Of a stretch of 64,000 nt of DNA, positions 43,411 to 53,198 are shown piece after piece. This DNA comes from Botryosphaeria dothidea. Lineage: Eukaryota; Ascomycota; Dothideomycetes; Botryosphaeriales; Botryosphaeriaceae. Below the pieces are notes generated by a model. That model did not search any database. It worked only from the letters and a program-made list of their open reading frames with translations, and had not been told where the DNA came from. The position numbers and the translations under genes were made by a program. The DNA lies in assembly GCA_011503125.2 (NCBI GenBank), contig WWBZ02000062.1, positions 248,001 through 312,000 on the forward strand, read 5' to 3'. Numbering within the stretch: position 1 is the stretch's first letter; every line of letters starts with the position of its first letter.

Positions 43411-45162
43411 TCAAACAAGCTCAACAGTCTCGAATGCCGGATCTGCGGCAACAGCCTCGCCGTCCATGACCCCATCAACATAAGCTTCGCCGACGAGCTT
43501 GCACTTGCCCGTATCCTGGCGGCGTACAACATACGGTACTCCCGCTCCACGGAAAATGCACACGCAATCCCCGACCTGAGCCTCGATTGGTCCCAGTCCA
43601 ATGCGATTTGATACGATGAATGGTCGCCGACCCCAAGCAAGACACCATATCTGCTGATAATAGTCCCAGATCCCAAGATCCGCAAACATGTCTGGGTCCA
43701 TCGCACGAAGATCCTGCTCTTGCAAGCGTTCCCGGACTTCAGAAAGAAATCCTTTGTCCATTCGGAGTTTGAATCCGTCTCTGTTGCGAGACCGGAGCTG
43801 CTGGTCCGCAACAGCCGTCCGCAAAACTCTTTCAAACCGTTGGTCAGGTGTCTCTGATTGATTGCTTGCCATGAGTGTCAGACCCAAGATGTCGAAGAGC
43901 CATTGTCCTGGATGGTTGTCCCACTCGCATCCCAAACGCTCTACTCGGCCGATGAAAAGAGCGTCAAGCTGCAGAATTCCGCTGTCTGATACATTTACTT
44001 TCCCGGTCGTGATTTGACGTCTCCCTAGATGGCCGCACGCGTTATACGGTGGCTCCAGGCGAGCTCTGAGCGGCGTTGTCCCCCGTTCCAGCTCGCGCTG
44101 CTGAAGTGGATCTCGGTCGCCCTTTCGCGACCAATCGGGTACCCAGGAGGGCAGACGCGAATCTCCTCCGCCTGGCCTACGCGCCTCGCAAAGAGAGAGT
44201 ATCTCGATGTATCCTGCGTCGATCAAGGCACGTACGAAGGTCGTGTAAGTAGCCGCGCACGGGATCGAGTAGCTCGGGCGCAAGGCGCGCACGTCTCTGG
44301 CGAGTCCCAAGAGCGCAAAGATCTTGTCCTGGCCGAGACTGGCCTCGAAATGGCGGAACGTGCGCAAGAGGAAGATGAGCGGCGGCAGGCTCGCGTAGGT
44401 GCGCAGCATGACCGCGTTCTGGGGATTGCGGCACTGGTCCCAGAACTCGTTCTTCAGATCGCGCAGCGTGTTGACGGCGGCGCGGAGCTGGCTTTCTGTG
44501 ACGGATGCGCTGCCGCATTGATACGCCAGAGTGCGGGCTCTGACCAGTTCTTGGACGATCCAGATGCGGCTCCAGTATGGTAGGTCGAACAGTCTTAAGA
44601 GCGCTGTTTTGAGGTCGAGATGCTTCTCGTGCATCGGATCTTCAAGATCTAGCGTGCGATCACCGGCGCGGGCTACCCAGTCCATGGCCAAGTCGCTGTC
44701 TTTTTGCTGCGGGCCGATCCATGCAACGACGCTTGCTGCTCGTTGAAATATCTGTCCCATCTTGCCCACTTGCTCGGCTTTCTCTTGGTCGTCACTCTGG
44801 TTGATGCAAAGCGAGTCTGCCCAAAGTAATACACCCTCATCTTTGCGTCTTAGTTGACGCAGTGCTGCTTCCAAATTCTTCGTCACCTGAAGACGTGATC
44901 CGTTCAGAGATATCTCACGCGTCTGCTGTGCTGCACCCCAACAATAGGAGAGGGCCGAATATGACGGCAGCGGTGATCCTTCGTGATCGCTAAACGGTAC
45001 TTCGACGAGGACGCATGAGACAGTCTGAACTGAGGACGGAGCTGTTTTAGTCTTGTTATCCTTTTGCACCGGCGTGCTGGTTGGACGTCTTTCCGGCTGA
45101 AGCTCGATAAGGCGAATCCAATTTGGATAACGAGGTTTAGTGCGATAAAGAGATTCTGCCAT
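43411..45162 (-). CDS. HET-domain protein 1 (heterokaryon incompatibility)
   Basis: 583-residue, single-exon HET-domain protein; such proteins trigger programmed cell death when unlike fungal strains fuse. I start at the ATG at 45162 because the open frame further upstream has no ATG. HET motifs appear in order: PNWIRLIELQP, YSALSYCWGAAQ (block 1), LLWADSLCINQSDDQEKAEQ (block 2), and FDLPYWSRIWIVQELVRA (block 3). Downstream of the domain are DKIFALLGLARDVR and LPSWVPDWSRKGD, both typical of this subclass, and a C-terminal beta-rich part with RRPFIVSNRIGLGP and CIFRGAGVPYVVRRQ. No WD repeats, ankyrins or NACHT are attached. It is the first of three HET genes on one strand. Confidence 0.92.
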   Translation of the reverse strand: MAESLYRTKPRYPNWIRLIELQPERRPTSTPVQKDNKTKTAPSSVQTVSCVLVEVPFSDHEGSPLPSYSALSYCWGAAQQTREISLNGSRLQVTKNLEAALRQLRRKDEGVLLWADSLCINQSDDQEKAEQVGKMGQIFQRAASVVAWIGPQQKDSDLAMDWVARAGDRTLDLEDPMHEKHLDLKTALLRLFDLPYWSRIWIVQELVRARTLAYQCGSASVTESQLRAAVNTLRDLKNEFWDQCRNPQNAVMLRTYASLPPLIFLLRTFRHFEASLGQDKIFALLGLARDVRALRPSYSIPCAATYTTFVRALIDAGYIEILSLCEARRPGGGDSRLPSWVPDWSRKGDRDPLQQRELERGTTPLRARLEPPYNACGHLGRRQITTGKVNVSDSGILQLDALFIGRVERLGCEWDNHPGQWLFDILGLTLMASNQSETPDQRFERVLRTAVADQQLRSRNRDGFKLRMDKGFLSEVRERLQEQDLRAMDPDMFADLGIWDYYQQIWCLAWGRRPFIVSNRIGLGPIEAQVGDCVCIFRGAGVPYVVRRQDTGKCKLVGEAYVDGVMDGEAVAADPAFETVELV

Positions 45163-45585
45163 TCTTTTCGAAGAGTTTTGTGCGTCGACAATATGCAGGA
45201 TATTACCGCGCAAAAAAGGCGAAGGAGTTGTGATTCAGCTTGCTGGGCTGAGGCTGAACATCAGTAGGATATCAAGCCTCAGCGATTGCGGGGCTCGTCG
45301 GCGTTAGCCGTCGGGGTACTAATCAGGTGTGGCGGTATACTGGGGGCCGACTGTAGGCAACCATTTCTTGAAGGCGGGCTTGCACTAGTGCTGGGCACCT
45401 GCTGTGGTGAGAAGGATGCACTATTTGACGAGCTGAGATCTGGACTACATATATTTTGATTGATGGAAAAATCACAAGATCCTTCCTTTTCAGCATGTGA
45501 AGGTGCATCGGAAGGATGTGTGCTATTCAATTCTAGCGTCGAAACACCTGAGGCGTTTCTGCTCCAGTCCCAGGCCGCGTTGCTT
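45163..45585. other. Intergenic region between HET gene 1 and the coiled-coil gene
   Basis: About 420 bp, forming the promoter of HET gene 1 and the 3' region of the coiled-coil frame. No further gene. Confidence 0.45.
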
Positions 45586-45981
45586 TCATCTAAGAAGAAA
45601 GGCTGTCAACCCAGTTGCTCTTCGTCCTTCGCGTCTCATCTGCATGTATCTAGCGCCATTTGAATCCGTCCTCGTCACGGTTTCCGTTCCCCGTCTCCCG
45701 TTAACCTCAGTCTGGGTTCCCGTAGCTGATCCTCCTAGATTCATGCTTGGACTGTCCGCCCCCGACTGTCCAGAAATTGCATTGCATATGTATATTGGGG
45801 AGGACCGCGCCGCGTCGTCTCTTCCTTGAGATGGTGGGCGCATGCAAGCCTCGGCCGACTGAGATTCCAACTGTCCCTGTCTGTACTCGACCGCTTCCAG
45901 TCGTTCTTTCATTTGACGGTCTTTGCGTTCCCGCTCTTTGGCTTCCTCCCGCGCAATCTGGAGGTCGCGCTGCAACTTCCG
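45586..45981 (-). other. Displaced C-terminal part of the coiled-coil gene
   Basis: Open frame behind the A11/G9 run. It begins in mid-helix without an ATG of its own, continues the Glu/Arg/Lys heptads of the preceding exon for about 45 residues, then becomes a Ser/Gly/Thr-rich tail. Best read as the rest of the gene at 45909-46589, joined by a one-base shift in the run. Confidence 0.55.
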
Positions 45982-46589
45982 CGCCCCCCCCCTTTTTTTT
46001 TTTGTGCTTCGTCGAGATCGTCCTCCAACGCATGCTTCTCTTCCTTGACGTGTTTGAATATCTCTTGCAAATTCTTAATGTTCTGCCTCAGTGCTGAGAT
46101 ATCCTTGTCGGAGTTCGCAGCCGCGAATTCAGCATCTTCGAGCTGCATGCGCAGACGCTTGATTTCCTGAGTCTTTTGCGAGACGTCCATCTCGAGCTCC
46201 TCGCACCGGCGTTGTTGCTCCTCCAACTGTTTTTGTGTTTCCAGGACTGTTTCGGCAGCGGGTGTTCCTCCATCATCTTAACACGATGATGTTAGCGTTT
46301 ACGTCAAGGTGAGAGGCGAAGTGCGTTTGGGCTCACTCAAGCTTTCTGGCTTCGTCGCATCAATCTGACGCGGCACGGCCGCAGAGCGACCATCGAGCTC
46401 TGCGGGATCCAAGGCGTTGTTCTCTTCATGTGCGGTGGGGAAGTGCGTGCTGGTGTTGCCGAAGATTATGTTGTTCTCGCGAGCCCTTGCGCGCGCTTGA
46501 GCGTCCCGGACAGCTTTTTCGCGGGCCTCATCTTCCTGGCGTCTGCGCTCCACGAAGCGCTTACCGATTGCTTGACCGTCGAGAGACAT
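45909..46589 (-). CDS. Coiled-coil protein with frameshift at an A11/G9 run
   Basis: Two exons, 46589-46337 and 46276-45909, intron GTGAGC..AAG; 206 residues as read. The start MSLDGQAIGKRFVERRRQED is basic and helical. After the intron comes a long heptad region (ETQKQLEEQQRRCEELEMDV, KRLRMQLEDAEFAAANSDKD, LRQNIKNLQEIFKHVKEEK), which ends at a run of eleven A and nine G (45984-46003). Behind the run this frame turns into unlike sequence and stops at 45909. Another frame, which a shift of one base enters, continues the coiled coil (LQRDLQIAREEAKERERKDR, MKERLEAVEYRQGQLESQ) to a stop at 45586. So the intact product is probably about 310 residues. No family recognised. It sits between HET genes 1 and 2 on the same strand. 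Confidence 0.65.
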
Positions 46590-46893
46590 ATCGGCGATAA
46601 CAATTCTTGAGAAAGATGAGGGAAGAGCGAGCGAAGGCACTCAGGAAGGATACAAGGCTGAGCTGAGAGCATGCGGGGCAGCTTATAATGTGTATGACTG
46701 GCAGGGGTGTTCATGCATATCAACCTATCTGGATTCTATTAGCCGTACGCAGTTGATAACAAGAAAATCATGACACTACATCACAATATGTCCGCGGCAT
46801 AAGAATAACATTGTTTGTACACTTATTTAGTTGTTCGCTGAGAGAAAAATAGCTACAAAGAAAACAAGGCCCCTCATTTCGAGCGTACATGCT
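46590..46893. other. 5' region of the coiled-coil gene
   Basis: About 300 bp between the coiled-coil gene start and the 3' end of HET gene 2. An upstream in-frame ATG at 46640 is an alternative start. No further gene. Confidence 0.4.
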
Positions 46894-49095
46894 CTATACA
46901 ATCCGGACTGATTTATCGGGCAGTGCCAAAAAATCTCCAACATACTCACGCGTGAACACACCAATACGCTGGAAGGAATCCTTGACCCGCGAAGTGTACG
47001 CTCTCTCAAGCACAATCCCCTCCACCGTCCTGCGATCCCGAGATGGTAGTTTGGGATATGAAACGAGCGCGAGCAGAAAATACTCCGGAGAATCCTCATC
47101 AAAGCCATCGTCCTGCTCGTCAGTATCCATGATGACTTGAATGGACGTCGGACTTTGGAAACTCGAACGAACAAGCAGCTGCCGTGAGCCGAAGGACTTG
47201 TCCGCAAAAAAGGCCCGCTCGAACTTTCCCCGAACTTGGATGAAGTCGGATGCTCGTGGGCCGTTAGAAGGGTCCAGATCAGCGAAGGTGTGGTGTTCAA
47301 TCTGCGCTTGGTAATCGTCTTCGGAAGCATATTGACGGGAGATGGCGTATGTGATGGGGGTGTCCATGGAGGCCCACGACCAGGACGGTGCGCGGTCGTT
47401 GTCTCGGTTGCTCACGCTGGAATCACGGCTTTTTTTCCAGAGCAGCTGGCGTGCGCCTTCGGACCGCCAGATGCCGGCCAAATAGTCATCTTCTTCGAGG
47501 AGTGGTCGGAAGGACTTGGCAAGGCCGGAGAAGGCAATCAGCTTGTCCGTCTTCCTCGATAGTGAGCACTTGCTGTAGGTCTCGACAATGAATCTCCACA
47601 GATTCATGGCTGCTGGTTTCGTGTCCACTAGCGCCCCAACAGGCAGCACTTGCAAGGTTTTGGACAGTTGGCTTTGACGTACAGCCGCTGCAAAAGCCAA
47701 TTTCGCGTCCGTGAAAGGTGAGACCCAAGCCGGCTTGTATGAGTCGTTCAACTCATCTAAAGTCCGAGGTGGCTGAACGTTGCCTTCCCAGGTGAAGCTA
47801 TGGCAGCACTCCCAGTAGAGGCGTTTTCTTCCGAAGTGCAGGGTGCGCGGAGCCAGTAAACGTTCTTGCAAAGCCCATGCACGCGAGTTGAGTGTTGCCG
47901 CTCCAAAGTCGACGTCGACAGGTACATCGGAGGAAATTACGGCCAGTTTTGCGGTGGAGGATATTGACTGTTTCAGACAGAATTTCCAGGGATAGTCCAT
48001 CCGAGGATTTTGCTGAAGATATAGCCCTGCTGAGCTATTGCGTGAGCCGGTGGCTGCGATATGGCAATATGAGTTGCTATACACTTCAGCCATGCGCGCA
48101 GCCTCCGATCTCCAGTCGTCTGGTGCATCTTGAATAATGCAAAGGCTATCAATCCATAGGTAGCGCACTTGGAGAGATCTTGTTACTTCGATAGCCTCCA
48201 GAAAGGTCCTTGGAAGCTTTGAGATGCCAGCACGCATCTGTTCATAGTTTGCCCTCAATAGGCGGGGTGGCCAATCCTTTCTGGCACCCCAGCAATGACC
48301 CAAAGTGACATAACGGCATTGGATTGGGCATTCGTGCGCCTCCCGGAGACGAACTTCAGGCACGTTGGATGTTCCCAGATCCAGGAGTCGGGTTGGAACA
48401 TACCCAGAGGGCGGCTTCAGAGAACGGCATGTTGGGTGATCACGGTCGCATTCGTCAATCCATGTGCTGATCTGCGGGAGTCTCTCTGTGAGACCGATAG
48501 AGGACGGGACCGACGGTCTCTTAACGGGCGAATTCGTGCATGGGAATGTCTGGAGATTCAAACTGTACGTCGGCTTGTCGACGATGATATCGGAAGCGGC
48601 GTAGCCGTTGAGCGGATATGGAAGTGACCACACCAAACCTTTCCCTGGAATATATGACTCGCCTATCCACTCAAGCCGGAACTCTATTCGACCTGGGCGA
48701 ATAGAATACGTGGAGAACGGCGCGCCCGGTACCCTGGATTCCAACGTTTTGGGCGGGAGATACTCGGCTTTCCACGGAAGCTTTCTGCATAGGTAGCTGC
48801 ATATCAGACATGAGTTCTCGGCTGCGTCGAAGAAGCCGCCAGCACTGTGGTGATGGACGGAAAAGCTTGCTTTTGAATCAGACACGGCGAGGCTGAGCGC
48901 CTCCTCGCATCTGGCGCACAGATCTCTTGCCCCTTCGGGAGAGCGTTCCAGATACCAGGCTTCCGTGTTGATGGCGGACAGTTGGTGCGAATCACGCCGA
49001 TACATTGCTGAAAAGCGGTGTGATGAGATGCGGCTGAGGTTGGAACTGGGGAACACAAACGACGGAAATGGTGCGGGGTCAACACGGCGGTTCAT
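46894..49095 (-). CDS. HET-domain protein 2
   Basis: 733-residue, single-exon HET protein from the ATG at 49095; a later ATG at 49005 is equally possible. It belongs to the second common HET subclass. A Cys-rich front (LCARCEEAL, NSCLICSYLC) precedes the domain; then come PTRLLDLGTSNVPEVRL, YVTLGHCWGARKDWPP (block 1), VRYLWIDSLCIIQDAPDDW (block 2), SYCHIAATGSRNSSAGLY, and NSRAWALQERLLAPRTLHFG (block 3), followed by YWECC. The second half has CSLSRKTDKLIAFSGLAKSF, RAPSWSWASMDTPITY and a C-terminal domain ending FLALPDKSVRIV. The frame is fully open, unlike HET gene 3, so it can be functional. Probable cytoplasmic death effector or self-recognition partner. Confidence 0.92.
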   Translation of the reverse strand: MNRRVDPAPFPSFVFPSSNLSRISSHRFSAMYRRDSHQLSAINTEAWYLERSPEGARDLCARCEEALSLAVSDSKASFSVHHHSAGGFFDAAENSCLICSYLCRKLPWKAEYLPPKTLESRVPGAPFSTYSIRPGRIEFRLEWIGESYIPGKGLVWSLPYPLNGYAASDIIVDKPTYSLNLQTFPCTNSPVKRPSVPSSIGLTERLPQISTWIDECDRDHPTCRSLKPPSGYVPTRLLDLGTSNVPEVRLREAHECPIQCRYVTLGHCWGARKDWPPRLLRANYEQMRAGISKLPRTFLEAIEVTRSLQVRYLWIDSLCIIQDAPDDWRSEAARMAEVYSNSYCHIAATGSRNSSAGLYLQQNPRMDYPWKFCLKQSISSTAKLAVISSDVPVDVDFGAATLNSRAWALQERLLAPRTLHFGRKRLYWECCHSFTWEGNVQPPRTLDELNDSYKPAWVSPFTDAKLAFAAAVRQSQLSKTLQVLPVGALVDTKPAAMNLWRFIVETYSKCSLSRKTDKLIAFSGLAKSFRPLLEEDDYLAGIWRSEGARQLLWKKSRDSSVSNRDNDRAPSWSWASMDTPITYAISRQYASEDDYQAQIEHHTFADLDPSNGPRASDFIQVRGKFERAFFADKSFGSRQLLVRSSFQSPTSIQVIMDTDEQDDGFDEDSPEYFLLALVSYPKLPSRDRRTVEGIVLERAYTSRVKDSFQRIGVFTREYVGDFLALPDKSVRIV

Positions 49096-49353
49096 CGTCA
49101 GCTGCGCTCCAAGTGGATCCTTCACCCCCACTTCCGACGCCACACCCCTGTTCGGGCAAACTGCCTCGGATAAACGACACAATAACGCTGTGTGACATCT
49201 TCCTGGACTCTTCCTAGCTACTACGCCGACCGAGGCATAGTACGTAGTGCATTTATACTTATCTATTGTACTAAATATAACAACATGAACGCAGTACATT
49301 CTCGGAACACCTTTATAACGCACAGAGGTTCCCCCCCTCTGAGATTTCTCTCC
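49096..49353. other. 5' region of HET gene 2
   Basis: The short gap to the stop of HET gene 3. The frame of HET gene 2 is open through here, but no ATG supports a longer protein convincingly. Confidence 0.4.
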
Positions 49354-51354
49354 TCAGTGGATCGCGATCCTCTCCACGACACCCTCGCCGGCGCCGGCCA
49401 CGACAGAATGGGGAAGTCGAGCATGACATGGTCCCAGAAATTGGAAGTAGGGTGCGCCTGAGACTGCGCGTCGCAGAAGCACTGGGAAGTCGCAGTCTCC
49501 GAGGCGGTATAGTTGATCGCCCACCCGCGCGTCCTGAGGGACCATTGCCACTGCTGCCTTATTAGCGGCTATCTGGAGGATTGCAAAGCGCCTTCGATAC
49601 GACTTTTTCCTGAATTCATGTAGAAATACACTTGCGACCACATAGATTCTTTCCTCCGCAGACATTTCGTCGTCCGCAACGGCAGCGCGGTCTCTCTGGA
49701 AGAATACACTTGATGAAATCAGCTCCAGCGCTTTTACAAAGGGATCCAACTGCTCATCTCTGATCAAGGGGCTGTTTGCAAGATCAATGCTGAGAAGTGT
49801 GCCCATGCCAGCGTTAAGGTCGAGACACCGCCAGAAAGTCAGAAAAGGCATCCCAGTCAGTCCGTCGGATTTTGAGATAAGTTCAATGAAGTAACTCAGG
49901 CGAGAAAGAAGGGACAAATAGTCAGTAGCGAGGACATCGTCTTCGTCTCCTGTTGTTGAACTGATCTCTCCAATTTTGACACCAAACGCCGAAAGAGTAA
50001 GGTTGTCGTGGGATATCTCCGGTTGTGCCTTTAGATCCCAGTCCCAATAAGCTGACCTGTGGGACCAATGCTGCATTCCATTATCTCTCGAGAAGTCTGG
50101 AAGCTAGCTCGGAAAAACAGGATTGGTATCTGGTTGGCTCGCTCCGAGAATGTTTAATAAACCGGGTTGGTCTGGCGTCCGCTTCTCTTCTGGACCGTCG
50201 TCCAAGTTGTCCCTCTCTGCCTCTCGGGGAGCAAAGACCGAGTACTTGAAGAACTCCACGGACACATCCAAGAAAGAGAGGCTATAGTCTACCCGCAAAT
50301 TGAAACCGGCGCCGTGACGAGGCACGTGAGCTGCCAATAGACCCAGTATGCTGAAGACTTTGTCTCTTGGATCTGTTGCTCCAAAATGGCGCAGCTGGAC
50401 AAGCATGTCCAATAGCCAGTCTGGCCCCCGGCTAGATTCGGGCTGTTTGCGATGGGTAGCCAAGTAGCCAATGGTCTCCATAGGCCGAGTATCCAATAGC
50501 TTCGACGCAAGGGACGAACCTACAACCCTTCGAAGAAGATTACGGCGTAATATTGGATGATCGTTCAGATCGCCGCCGAACAAAGCCTTGGTACGTGCTT
50601 CCATAAACCTCTGGAAGACCGTCGTGGCCGTTGTCCAATCAGCTTCGTACCCGCCGCACAATATCTTAACGTGCTTTGCTTTGAATATCTCCTGTACGAC
50701 CCAGACGCGGGTCCAGTAATCTCTCTGAGCCAAGCTCTCGAGCGCTCGACGGAGTCCCTGATTCTCTTTATCCATAAAGTCGACCTGATCATCCGCATCA
50801 TCCAGTGCTTTCATGGCGATGTCGCTGTTGTCAGCAGCCGGCCCAAGCCAAATCCTGACCAACTTCGCTCCCTCATATATCCGTGTCATCATGGACACCT
50901 GGCGCGTCTTCTCCACCTCGTCCGCCTGGTTGATGCACAGCGCATCGATCCAAAACGTCCTGATCTCCGTCTCGTGCCTCAGATGCCTCAGCGCCACCCC
51001 CAGATTCCTCGTGACCCGGAACGTGCTAGCATCTCGAGCACGCCCTTCCTGAACAAAAATAGTCACTTTGTCGGCCCCCGAGCCCCAAACGTATGACAGA
51101 GCCTCGTAATTGTCCTCCGGGCCGTCTGCACCGTCGCCATCCCTCGTAGCGCACGTCTCCACTGAGGCTTCAGCGGACTTCGTTCGCGCCGCGCCCAGAT
51201 GCGAGACGAAGATCTCCACCCTGATTGTCGCGAACAGCTTCTCGGGCAGTAATCTGACCAGGCGGATGCTGCTTCCGGGCGGTAGCGGGGCGTACGTGTA
51301 GGCGCAGGGCGCCGCCTCGTTAGCGGTGCTGCCGCCGCCCTGTTCTGTGTCCAT
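49354..51354 (-). pseudogene. HET-domain protein 3, interrupted by an in-frame TAG
   Basis: One continuous frame of 667 codons with a single TAG at 50104-50106. The first part (416 residues) is a complete HET domain: IRLVRLLPEKLF, NYEALSYVWGSG, FWIDALCINQADEVEKTRQ, and YWTRVWVVQEIFKAKHV, then DPRDKVFSILGLLA. The TAG falls in FPS(stop)LPDFSR, exactly where HET gene 1 in this window has LPSWVPDWSR, so a Trp codon (TGG) has become TAG. Behind it the frame runs on for 250 codons with normal HET C-terminal sequence (RIYVVASVFLHEFRKKSYRR, VPQDARVGDQLYRLGDCDFP, PYFQFLGPC). A truncated protein with the intact HET domain could still be made. A null allele is the likelier reading. Confidence 0.82.
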
Positions 51355-52337
51355 TGGCGGAGGAGGCTACGAGTTCACGGTGGCTAGTAACGTGAGGGAG
51401 GAGGTGCTCACCGGGGGAAGTATTGAAGGTTGGAAGTTCTCAGCACATCCCCGTCGCCGTGTCGGCTGGATAGGAAGAAAAGATTATATGAGCATGTCCG
51501 CAGCACATTGGTCAGAGATGTAGAGCGGAACAAGAGACTTACGTGGTCCCAAGAGGAGACTCGCACTGGATGAATTGATGAAGAATCTTGGAGTAGAAAA
51601 AAGTCCTGGGTAGTGCGGAAAATATTGCGGGTATATAACCGGTGGTTGGGGCTTGGTGGGGGCCGAAGGAGCGGGGTCGCAGACAGTCAACATTCTCGCG
51701 CCGTGGAATCGCTCCTGATGGTTTCTTCATATGGGGCAGTGAGAACTATTGAACTGTATCACTATTGTGGTCACGTGGAGAGTAGACTGAGGTTTTCACT
51801 ATTTCTTCCTCTACCATATAGATGCTTCTACGACATGCTAGTCTACAACTGAGTGTCTGACTTGCCGGAGCTTCTTAAAAACCAAAACCGCCCAACGAGA
51901 GAGGGTCCGAGCTAGCTGAAAAGCCGAGAGAAGAAACTCATAGTTCCTTCACGAAGACTCTCGGCAACTGTACTGTTGCTCTGGACCGCTTCTCTGCCAG
52001 CTTCCATCGTACCGTAAACCGTGATTAACTGTTGAATTGTGATTGGTTCGCAAATACCAGATAATTAGTGGCATGAGGAGGAGGGTAGGTGACCCGGTAT
52101 CCTCTTATATAATAGCTATGTGACAAATTTTCGGTGTTGACCCTTGGTTCAACCAGACCCTGTTCCTCCTTACAGTTCATATTCCAACATTAACTCCCAC
52201 GCCATACCATGACCTCAACCGGAACCTTAGGTATCATGGGTGGAAGATCAAACACACTGCCAAAAACAAAGAAAAGACAGAATCCACATCAACCGGAATG
52301 CGACTACGCAGCGTGCAAAGCAAGCCGAACAGCAGCA
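51355..52337. other. Intergenic region, promoter of HET gene 3
   Basis: About 980 bp. AT-richer than the flanks, with no gene or repeat that I can support. Confidence 0.45.
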
Positions 52338-53084
52338 TCAAGAGTCCGAAGACCTGCGCTTCCGCTTCCTGGACAAGTCGCCCAGCGTCTTCCTCAACTC
52401 TTCCAGCTCCTCCTGCAGCTCCGAATTCTCCTCCCGCAACCTCTCCGCCTCCGCACCGTCCTCCGCCGCCTTCTTCTCCGCAGCCTCGCGGCGTGCCTTC
52501 TCCTCCTCAGCATCCCTCTCCTTCTCCCCGCACCGCCGCTCGATCGCTGCCATCTCCCTCGCCAGCGCACCGGCCCTATCCATCTCCCCGTCCGCCAAAT
52601 CTTCCGCCTCCCTCCGGCGCTCCCGCTCTTCCCTCCGCCGATCCTCCTGCTCATCAGCGACGCTCTCCGCATCTTCACGGCGCCACCTCTCCTCGTCCAG
52701 CGCCTCCCGCGCCCAGCCGAGCTCGCCCTCCAGCTCCCGCAGCGCCCCTTCCAAGCGCCCCGCGCGCCGCTCCGCCTTCTCGCGCTCCTCGTCCGCGATC
52801 TCGACAAGGTTGCGCTGCGTGTCCTCGTGCTGGCGGAGGCGCGCGCTCTCCGCCTCGGCGTGCTCCAGCGCCGCCATGTACTGGGCCAGGGCGCTGGCGA
52901 AGCCGGCGCGGACGGTGGCGGAGGCGGGCGGCGTCTGGGCTTGCGTGGTGGCGACTTGCTGGGCGGCTCCGTGCGGCACGAGGGCGTTGGAGGTGCTGGC
53001 GGGCGGCTCGTCGGCGGTGGTGGCTGTGCGGTCGGGAAGGAGGGTGTCCTCCTCCTCCTCGTCGTCGTCGTCGCTCAGATCCAT
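52338..53084 (-). CDS. Long coiled-coil protein with C-terminal nuclear signal
   Basis: 248 residues from the ATG at 53084. It starts MDLSDDDDEEEEDTLL (very acidic), has a 50-residue Ala/Thr/Pro linker, and then one uninterrupted Glu/Arg-rich helix of about 170 residues (AALEHAEAESARLRQHED to NSELQEELEELRKTLGDL), ending in KRKRR as a nuclear localisation signal. No known domain. The frame is open further upstream to a TAA near 53168 and reads EPVKQEPSYPAS, a SUMO-site-like sequence that looks coding, although no ATG is present. The true start may thus lie in an exon I cannot see, or the gene may be joined by splicing to the preceding one, whose stop is only 115 bp upstream. Confidence 0.65.
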   Translation of the reverse strand: MDLSDDDDEEEEDTLLPDRTATTADEPPASTSNALVPHGAAQQVATTQAQTPPASATVRAGFASALAQYMAALEHAEAESARLRQHEDTQRNLVEIADEEREKAERRAGRLEGALRELEGELGWAREALDEERWRREDAESVADEQEDRRREERERRREAEDLADGEMDRAGALAREMAAIERRCGEKERDAEEEKARREAAEKKAAEDGAEAERLREENSELQEELEELRKTLGDLSRKRKRRSSDS

Positions 53085-53198
53085 GGGGGCGTCGGATAAA
53101 GTGGAGGCTGGATAGCTGGGCTCCTGCTTCACGGGCTCCGAGGGAGCGAGGGGGCTGCTTTACGATGCAGCACCCTGAGAGGAGTCATTAGGGAGAGC

